A DNA stretch of 19,092 nucleotides. Source: CAZHZT01 sp964537285. Its GTDB lineage: Bacteria > Bacteroidota > Bacteroidia > Chitinophagales > Saprospiraceae. How positions within the stretch are numbered: position 1 is the stretch's first letter; every line of letters starts with the position of its first letter. Below are positions 13,763 to 19,092 of this stretch, piece by piece. The stretch covers positions 1 through 19,092 of the forward strand of contig CAZHZT010000112.1 in the NCBI GenBank assembly GCA_964537285.1, given 5' to 3'. A program made the position numbers and the translations under genes. Below the pieces are notes generated by a model. That model worked only from the letters and a program-made list of their open reading frames with translations, was not told where the DNA came from and ran no database searches.

Positions 13763-15889
13763 ATGAAAAAAAGAAGCTCTATTCCCATGTATTTTTCACT
13801 GATCCTTTTGGTTAGTTTAATTTCCTTTCAATGGATATCTAAAACAAGCCTATCCGGTAAAGTTACCGATGCTGAAACGGGCGAAGAACTTCCGTTTGCA
13901 AATGTCAAAATTGAAAAAAATGGTGTGCTCATCACTGGCACAACCACGGACCTCAACGGATTTTACGAGGTTAATCTGGAGCCCGGCACTTACGACGTAA
14001 CCATTGCGTTTGTTGGCTTCGACGAGCAGCAGATCCAAGGCGTCCGGGTAATGGCTAATAAAATGAATAAACTAGACGTTCAACTTTCTGCTGGAGTAAC
14101 ACTAAGTGAAGTAGTTGTGATGGACTACTCGGTTCCTCTGGTTGAAGCAGAAAGTTGCAGCCAGGGACAAACCATCACCTCTAAAGAAATTCAACAGTTA
14201 CCTTCCCGGAATATGGACGCCCTTTCATCTTCAACTGCTGGGCTAAAATCTAAAAAAAATAAAAAGCTCTCTAAAGCCAAACCCCGAGGCTCCAAAACCA
14301 ATCCAAACAGCAATTACCTTGATGGAATACGCGTTTTAGAAATCACTGCTCCCAGAACGCTTCCTCCTCCACCACCTCCTCCGGTAATTGAAGAAGTACC
14401 CGCAGAAGAAATTGTCATTGAGGAAAGCCCCGACTTCAAAGATCAGGATATTGATGCCGAACCTCAAACGGATGAAAAGAAAAAAGAACCTGCCAAAGAA
14501 CCCGAAACCGGAGAAGACTATGCCCAAATCGTAGAAAATAAATTCATCAAACCTTCTGAAGAAGCCTTTTCCACCTTCTCTATTGATGTAGACAATGCTT
14601 CCTATAGCAATATACGCCGATTTATCACCAGCAACTACAGACCTCCTGCCGATGCTGTCCGTATTGAGGAAATGATCAACTATTTTAATTATGATTATCC
14701 GCTTCCGGAAGATGAACATCCTTTCCATATCGAAACCGAATTGGGTGATTGTCCCTGGAACAAAGAGCATCACCTTCTTCAAATTGGTTTACAGGGTGAT
14801 TATATTCCTTTCGAGCAGTCTCCGCCCAATAACCTCGTTTTTTTAATCGATGTATCGGGCTCCATGAGCAACCCAAATAAACTGCCTTTATTGAAAGAGG
14901 CTTTTAAAATATTAGTAGACAAACTTCGGCCTGAAGATAAAGTCAGCATAGTCGTTTATGCTGGTGCAGCAGGCTTGGTTTTACCTCCTACTTCAGGCGA
15001 TAAGAAATCAACTATTAAAGATGCTATCAACCGGCTAAACGCTGGAGGTTCTACAGCGGGAGGAGCAGGCATTAACCTGGCTTATCAAAAAGCGAAGGAG
15101 CAATTGCTTCCGAAAGGTAATAATCGAGTCATTCTGGCAACAGACGGAGACTTCAATGTCGGTATTTCTAACCGGGAGGGCCTGGAAACCTTAATTGAGG
15201 AAAAAAGAGAAGAAGGTATTTACATCAGTGTCTTAGGCTTTGGCATGGGAAATTACAAAGATGACCGCCTTGAAACGCTTGCCGATAAAGGCAATGGAAA
15301 TTATGCATACATTGATAACCTCGCTGAAGCTAAAAAGGTATTTTCTACAGAACTTGTCGGTACCCTGTTAACCATTGCTAAAGATGTCAAAATCCAGATT
15401 GAATTCAACCCTCAACTTGTAAACTCCTATCGCCTCATAGGATACGAAAACCGAATGTTGGCCAAAGAAGATTTTGATGACGATACAAAAGATGCAGGGG
15501 AATTGGGCTCTGCACATAGCGTCACGGCTTTGTATGAACTCGATCTAAGCAATAAAGCAGAAAAGTTGACTGAAAGGGATACTACTGTTACCATCAAATT
15601 TCGATATAAACCGCCAAGGAGTAACAAAAGTATACTAATGAAACATACTCACCTGGGAAAACCCGTGCTTTTAAAAGCCACTTCCAATAACTTTCGCTTT
15701 GCCGCTGCCGTTGCCGGATTCGGAATGTTGCTTCGAGACTCTCAATACAAAGGGAAACTGAACGCAAAAATGGTAAAAGATCTTGCATGGAACGCCAAAG
15801 GGGACGACCCTTTCGGCTATCGTTCCGAATTTATTGAATTGGTTAAAATGAGTGATAAAATTGGCGTATTTTCTTTTTCAAACCGTTAA
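13763..15889 (+). CDS. Cell-envelope von Willebrand factor A protein (YfbK-like) with carboxypeptidase-like domain
   Basis: The 708 residues start with a signal or anchor (about 1-25, MYFSLILLVSLISF). A carboxypeptidase-like regulatory domain follows at 28-108 (LSGKVTDAETGEELPFANV, TTDLNGFYEV, IAFVGF). Residues 138-195 look like a vestigial TonB plug: ITSKEIQQLPSRNMDAL, then KPRGSKTNPNSNYLDGIRV. A Pro run (200-207) and an acidic, Lys-rich linker lead to a YfbK-type N-terminal domain (about 250-350, AFSTFSIDVDNASYSNIRRF) and the vWA domain from about 357. The MIDAS is complete: DVSGS (D363, S365, S367), T431 and D461. A DUF3520-like C-terminal domain closes it (RFAAAVAGFGMLLRDS). vWA domains bind protein partners through a metal ion. 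The likely place is the outer side of a membrane; the partner is unknown. The layout recurs in Bacteroidota. Confidence 0.88.
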   Translation: MKKRSSIPMYFSLILLVSLISFQWISKTSLSGKVTDAETGEELPFANVKIEKNGVLITGTTTDLNGFYEVNLEPGTYDVTIAFVGFDEQQIQGVRVMANKMNKLDVQLSAGVTLSEVVVMDYSVPLVEAESCSQGQTITSKEIQQLPSRNMDALSSSTAGLKSKKNKKLSKAKPRGSKTNPNSNYLDGIRVLEITAPRTLPPPPPPPVIEEVPAEEIVIEESPDFKDQDIDAEPQTDEKKKEPAKEPETGEDYAQIVENKFIKPSEEAFSTFSIDVDNASYSNIRRFITSNYRPPADAVRIEEMINYFNYDYPLPEDEHPFHIETELGDCPWNKEHHLLQIGLQGDYIPFEQSPPNNLVFLIDVSGSMSNPNKLPLLKEAFKILVDKLRPEDKVSIVVYAGAAGLVLPPTSGDKKSTIKDAINRLNAGGSTAGGAGINLAYQKAKEQLLPKGNNRVILATDGDFNVGISNREGLETLIEEKREEGIYISVLGFGMGNYKDDRLETLADKGNGNYAYIDNLAEAKKVFSTELVGTLLTIAKDVKIQIEFNPQLVNSYRLIGYENRMLAKEDFDDDTKDAGELGSAHSVTALYELDLSNKAEKLTERDTTVTIKFRYKPPRSNKSILMKHTHLGKPVLLKATSNNFRFAAAVAGFGMLLRDSQYKGKLNAKMVKDLAWNAKGDDPFGYRSEFIELVKMSDKIGVFSFSNR

Positions 15890-15898
15890 TACAGGGGA

Positions 15899-16181
15899 GT
15901 AAACATGGGTCATCCCATAAGGAATAAATACACGAAACGCTAAAAGTTGAAACGTTAAAGACAGTTCCACCTCTTTATTTTCGCTTTGAAAAATAAACGC
16001 GCCTACGGCGCGAAATTCCTTTGAGAGGGAGGCCGAAAGGGCTATTTTGCTTCGCAAAATAGCCCTTTCGGCCTCCCTCAAAAGAAAATATCGACGCGTA
16101 GCGGCGTAAATTTAGTTTAGGATTTCAAAAACGAGAATTGCTGTTCGGATCTATATTACTTATAGGATGACTCGTATTTAC
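15899..16181. repeat. 283-bp composite foldback filling a convergent intergenic gap
   Basis: Terminal inverted repeats gtaaacatgggtcatccc (15899-15916 onward) and the complement at 16161-16181 match at 17 of 21 positions. The centre is a perfect 26-bp hairpin, 16025-16050 with 16054-16079, loop ttc (stem gagggaggccgaaagggcta...). Between them, diverged arms pair imperfectly (aacgcgcctacggcgc at 15996-16011 with a relative near 16091-16107). It starts 9 bp after the vWA stop and ends 4 bp before the stop of the opposing gene. It could serve both 3' ends. Confidence 0.85.
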
Positions 16182-16185
16182 GTTC

Positions 16186-16815
16186 TTACAATTTTAATTC
16201 TCTTAAAGTTTTGTACCAACTACTCCCGGGGAAAATCAACAAAAACCAAATGATAATAACGACCATTATACTAAAGCCTAGCTCCATTACACTCCTCAAA
16301 TTAGTAAATAGCTCTAAATTGCTTTCAGTAAGTTTATACACATCCAAATCAGCTATTCCCATCTGCCTCCGAATGAAAACCCATATCCGGAACATGAGAA
16401 ACAACCAAACCAATACCAATCCTATCAGTGGGCGAAACCAATGCTTTGCCCAGGCTATAGGCGTCATCACAGAGAGTGCAATAAATAAGATGAATGGAAT
16501 CGTAAAATTATCCAGGTAAAACTTATAGGCCTTATATTCCGTCTGCTTAAACTCTCCACGTTTTCTGGCCATCTTGGTTTCTCGTTCTATTTGACCTTTA
16601 CTGTGAAAACCAAGCGTATACTCCGCTCTTTGCCCATCGAAGTTCTCTCTTGTAATGAAATCTGCCTTTGGATACATCAATTTCAATGCGAATAGCGAAT
16701 TCCCTTTTAAAGCATTCAAGAAGATATGTTCACCCGTTGATGAACTAAAAAAAATCAACAGCCCCACATAAGTGGCTACAAATAATAATATAGGGAGAAC
16801 TATACTTTTAAACAT
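16186..16815 (-). CDS. Integral membrane protein coupled to the exosortase gene, unrecognised family
   Basis: The 209-residue protein has a transmembrane segment at about 6-24 (VLPILLFVATYVGLLIFF). A ~75-residue charged region follows that probably faces outside (NALKGNSLFALKLMYPKADFITR ... GFHSKGQIERETKMARKRG). Three more segments come at about 104-122 (IPFILFIALSVMTPIAWA), 128-148 (LIGLVLVWLFLMFRIWV) and 178-197 (LGFSIMVVIIIWFLLIFPG). Its ATG lies inside the last codons of the exosortase gene (8-nt overlap), so the two are translationally coupled and presumably work together. That makes it a candidate accessory or substrate-handling factor of the exosortase. I do not recognise the family and see no catalytic motif. 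No C-terminal sorting signal is present. Confidence 0.7.
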   Translation of the reverse strand: MFKSIVLPILLFVATYVGLLIFFSSSTGEHIFLNALKGNSLFALKLMYPKADFITRENFDGQRAEYTLGFHSKGQIERETKMARKRGEFKQTEYKAYKFYLDNFTIPFILFIALSVMTPIAWAKHWFRPLIGLVLVWLFLMFRIWVFIRRQMGIADLDVYKLTESNLELFTNLRSVMELGFSIMVVIIIWFLLIFPGSSWYKTLRELKL

Positions 16816-17356
16816 CTTCCGCTTTTTTCTTTCGGATCGCCCAGGATATCCAGAAAATCACCAATAAAATACTAAAAGAAGTAAAAAGTACAAAGCCTCC
16901 ATGTGTATGCAGCAGTTCAAACGCGGAAGGGAAGTGAATACCTGAAAGAAATAGTCCCGCTATCCTTAAAATGTTCAAAAACAACAGGACAACTACTCCA
17001 ATAATTAACCCCGGCCATTTCAACTTGAATGAAAGTGGAAATACTGAAATAGCAACTCCTAAAAGGGCAATTGACTCCATGCCGTCGCACCCGTTTGCCA
17101 CACTTACCGAAAATTCTGAATTGGCAATAGATGATCCATCCACCTTTACTCCATACCCCAATAGGTTCAAAATAGCCCCGGCAATTTCAGATTGAAAATT
17201 CACAAAAGCAGGTAAGAATGTATTCTGATAAAAAGGAGTCAGGTATAATAAGTAAAACAAAAGCATTCCTATTGCAAAACTTAAAGAGAATCGCAAGACA
17301 ATGGATTGTTTTTTCCACCAATTTACAGGACCAAAGCCCGGATTGTTACCTTCCAT
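16808..17356 (-). CDS. Exosortase/archaeosortase family protein (transpeptidase-like)
   Basis: The 182-residue membrane protein carries the three catalytic landmarks of exosortases: Cys90 in VANGCDGMES, Arg131 in LNILRIAGLF, and a His in LLHTHGG (150/152). Exosortases cleave and re-attach proteins that carry a C-terminal sorting tail (PEP-CTERM-like) at the inner membrane. About five to six hydrophobic stretches are visible (26-44, 55-70, 92-110, 114-138, 153-173), with a basic C terminus (RKKKAEDV). It is short, as in single-domain forms such as XrtH-like ones; the subtype cannot be fixed here. No protein in the window ends with a sorting tail, so its substrates lie elsewhere. It is the first gene of a two-gene minus-strand unit. 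Confidence 0.85.
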   Translation of the reverse strand: MEGNNPGFGPVNWWKKQSIVLRFSLSFAIGMLLFYLLYLTPFYQNTFLPAFVNFQSEIAGAILNLLGYGVKVDGSSIANSEFSVSVANGCDGMESIALLGVAISVFPLSFKLKWPGLIIGVVVLLFLNILRIAGLFLSGIHFPSAFELLHTHGGFVLFTSFSILLVIFWISWAIRKKKAEDV

Positions 17357-17403
17357 CTGTTTATAATATTTCGTTTATGATTATGGTAAAATATTTTCCA
17401 TGT

Positions 17404-17593
17404 AGTTGTCTAAACCCGCAATTCTCCGTTTAGAAATCGAATTCATGCCGCTACCCCGCAGTATTTTCTTCCCAGGCAGCTGCATGGGTCAATTTTGCAG
17501 CACAAAATTGGCCTATGCAGCTGCCTGAAATAAGAATTTTTGCGCCGTAGGCGCGTTCATTTTCAACACAAGAATTGCTGAGTCTAGACAACT
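17404..17593. repeat. 190-bp foldback with 25-bp central stem
   Basis: The centre 17473-17497 pairs with 17503-17527, loop cagca; 23 of 25 are Watson-Crick and the other two are G-T wobbles on the plus-strand transcript. Outer parts agttgtcta and gcaattct (17404-17425) pair with agaattgc and tagacaact (17571-17593). The right arm shares gcgccgtaggcgcgtt (17542-17557), in reverse complement, with 15996-16011, and agaattgctg with 16134-16143. It lies between the methyltransferase stop and the exosortase start; no gene is seen in that 295-bp gap. Confidence 0.85.
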
Positions 17594-17651
17594 TCTGTAT
17601 GTAAAATTAGCTAAAAGCCATCACTACACCAATTTCTTCTATTCGCTTCCT

Positions 17652-18872
17652 TCAAAATATTTGATAATAACCTGCCTTCAAATAAGCGCCTTCAGGAAAA
17701 TTGATGGGATGATCGAGGTCGTGGAAAGTTTTCTCCTTTACCTCAAAACGGCGGTCAGTAGCATGCAAAGCTTTTTCTACTACATCAAAAAACTCCTCAG
17801 CCTGTACTCTACTGGAGCAAGAAGCTGTAAATAATATTCCGTTCTTTTGCACCAGACGAGCGGCCAATTTTGCCAATTGATGATAACTTTTAAGAGCCCT
17901 TTCTTTTTCACTATCTTTTTTTGCAAACGAAGGTGGATCAACAACAACAATATCGAATTTCCTTTGCTGTACATGCAGTTTCTCCAATGCTTCAAACGCA
18001 TCCATAGTCATTATTGAGTGCCCTTTCTGACAGTTGTTGAGCTTGGCATTTTTCTGAGCCATTTCGAGAGCCTGCGCACTAATATCCAGGCTAATCACCT
18101 CTTTTGCTCCTCCGGCTAAAGCATGAACAGAGAAGCCCCCTGCATAAGAGAACACATCCAGTACTCGTTTACCCTCTGCTAGCGCCCCTATTTTCCTACG
18201 ATTATGTCGATGATCGAGAAAGTAACCCGTTTTGTGCCCGTGTATAACATTGGCCGTAAACTTAAGGCCATATTCTTTAAATACGACCTCTTCATCCTCC
18301 AATTGTCCAATCACTACTGTCCCATCTTTAAGCCCATGTAACCTATCCGGCATGGCCTGGAGATTTCGGCTTAGCCTTAGAACCACCGCTTCTGCTCCAC
18401 TTTTTTCTTTTAATATTGGAAGTATTTGACTCAAGTAGGGAAACCAAATCAAGGAATAGATTTTCACTACCAGGACATTTGAGTAAACATCAGCAATCAA
18501 GGAAGGCATCCCATCATTTTCACCAAAAATCAAACGATAGCTATTTGTATTGGTGCTTAAAAGAGGAAGCCGTAACTTATAAGCAGCCTCAATTCGCTGC
18601 TGAAACCAAGCCTCATCAATGGTTGCAGGTATTTTAAACTGAAGCATCTTTATGCGAATAGGAGAATCGGGATCATATAGCCCGATTCCCATGAATTTAT
18701 TTTTCCGCTGGTCGAAAATGATTGCCAGATCACCCGCTTTTCCTGCTTTACTTTGCTTTGCAATGCCCGATTCAAAAATCCACGGATGACCTGCCCGTAT
18801 AAACTTTTCAACTTTCGATTTCAACTTGATAGCAATTCGATCAGTAGTAATAAGAGGTAGCTTATTCTCCAT
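17652..18872 (-). CDS. Class I SAM-dependent rRNA methyltransferase, RlmI-like (23S rRNA m5C)
   Basis: The 406-residue protein has the RlmI layout. An N-terminal PUA domain (about 8-80) shows KFIRAGHPWIFESGI. A linker domain (about 110-200) has RLIFGENDGMPSLIADVY. The Rossmann methyltransferase domain carries GYFLDHR (216-222), SAM motif I VLDVFSYAGGFSVHALAGGA (237-256), the acidic LDIS, the motif DPPSF (312-316) and TASCSS (349-354) with the Cys expected for m5C chemistry. RlmI methylates a cytosine of 23S rRNA using S-adenosylmethionine; transfer of that exact site to this protein is inference. The length agrees with the family (about 390-410). On the minus strand TAATTTTG at 18895-18888 is a -7-type box 15 nt before the ATG, without a clear -33 partner. 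The foldback at 17404-17593 lies 58 bp after the stop. Confidence 0.92.
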   Translation of the reverse strand: MENKLPLITTDRIAIKLKSKVEKFIRAGHPWIFESGIAKQSKAGKAGDLAIIFDQRKNKFMGIGLYDPDSPIRIKMLQFKIPATIDEAWFQQRIEAAYKLRLPLLSTNTNSYRLIFGENDGMPSLIADVYSNVLVVKIYSLIWFPYLSQILPILKEKSGAEAVVLRLSRNLQAMPDRLHGLKDGTVVIGQLEDEEVVFKEYGLKFTANVIHGHKTGYFLDHRHNRRKIGALAEGKRVLDVFSYAGGFSVHALAGGAKEVISLDISAQALEMAQKNAKLNNCQKGHSIMTMDAFEALEKLHVQQRKFDIVVVDPPSFAKKDSEKERALKSYHQLAKLAARLVQKNGILFTASCSSRVQAEEFFDVVEKALHATDRRFEVKEKTFHDLDHPINFPEGAYLKAGYYQIF

Positions 18873-18959
18873 TTAATTAGGTTTATACAAAATTATAAGC
18901 CCTTCATACAAAAATCATCCAACTTGACACAATCTCGAAATGATTTTGCCTAAAACAGG

Positions 18960-19092
18960 AGGAGTTTATAATAATTTTTATTAATTTAACAAAAAATTAA
19001 GATTCAATTAAAGAGCTTGCTTGTAGTCTATTTCATTCTTTTAAAACCATACAAAAAAAATTAAGAGCAGTTCTTTGAAAATTGGAAGGAAA
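18960..19092 (+). promoter_or_regulatory. AT-rich right edge with boxA-like motif, possible rRNA-operon or other leader
   Basis: The last ~130 bp are very AT-rich, with no open frame, and end gcagttctttgaaaattgg (19067-19085). gttctttgaaa resembles the boxA antitermination site found in leaders of ribosomal RNA operons. Similar TTCTTTGA strings also occur in some Bacteroidota repeat-array leaders. The window ends before anything downstream can be seen, so this is a weak call. Confidence 0.25.

Noticed and set aside
14336..14782. 148-codon antisense frame within the vWA gene
   Set aside because: Low-complexity shadow of the Pro/Glu/Lys-rich linker on the opposite strand.

Overview
The window reads as a chromosomal segment of a Bacteroidota bacterium, most likely of the Saprospiria (Lewinella/Haliscomenobacter-like) type. 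The evidence is a TonB-dependent receptor with an N-terminal carboxypeptidase-like domain, a fused alpha/beta 2-oxoacid dehydrogenase E1, DUF2480 and DUF6660-like proteins, TAnnTTTG-type promoter boxes, no Shine-Dalgarno sequences, and short hairpin repeats of the kind common in these genomes. The subclade is inference; no rRNA or marker gene in the window fixes it.

Layout, left to right. 1-2100: a secreted class-C beta-lactamase-like serine hydrolase (minus strand) between related repeat blocks. 2101-5291 (minus): a metal-uptake pair, a small Cys-rich exported protein followed by a TonB-dependent receptor carrying an N-terminal heavy-metal-associated (CxxC) domain, separated by a 169-bp foldback. 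5454-6609 (plus): scpB (chromosome condensation) and a DUF2480 gene. 6837-7511: the 3' half of a di-heme cytochrome c peroxidase gene, apparently truncated next to a foldback. 7623-10153 (plus): a four-helix membrane protein and a fused E1 2-oxoacid dehydrogenase. 10154-11408: a 1.25-kb gene-free stretch packed with palindromic repeats. 11409-12581: an orphan TRAP substrate-binding protein (TakP-like). 12582-13297: a second repeat cluster. 13298-15889: a DUF3293 protein and a lipid/cell-surface type vWA protein with a carboxypeptidase-like domain and a plug-like relic. 16186-17356 (minus): an exosortase-family protein translationally coupled to an unknown membrane protein. 17652-18872 (minus): an RlmI-like rRNA methyltransferase. 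The right edge is AT-rich and ends in a boxA-like motif, possibly the leader of an rRNA operon or another structured locus.

The genes are mostly unrelated housekeeping and envelope functions. The most unusual property of the window is its non-coding DNA: at least eight intergenic foldback elements, most of them 160-190 bp long, many with 25-42-bp near-perfect stems and placed directly at gene 3' ends. Several share arms or spaced core motifs while their stem sequences differ and stay self-complementary. No transposase is visible here, so they would be non-autonomous elements, structured 3' ends, or both.
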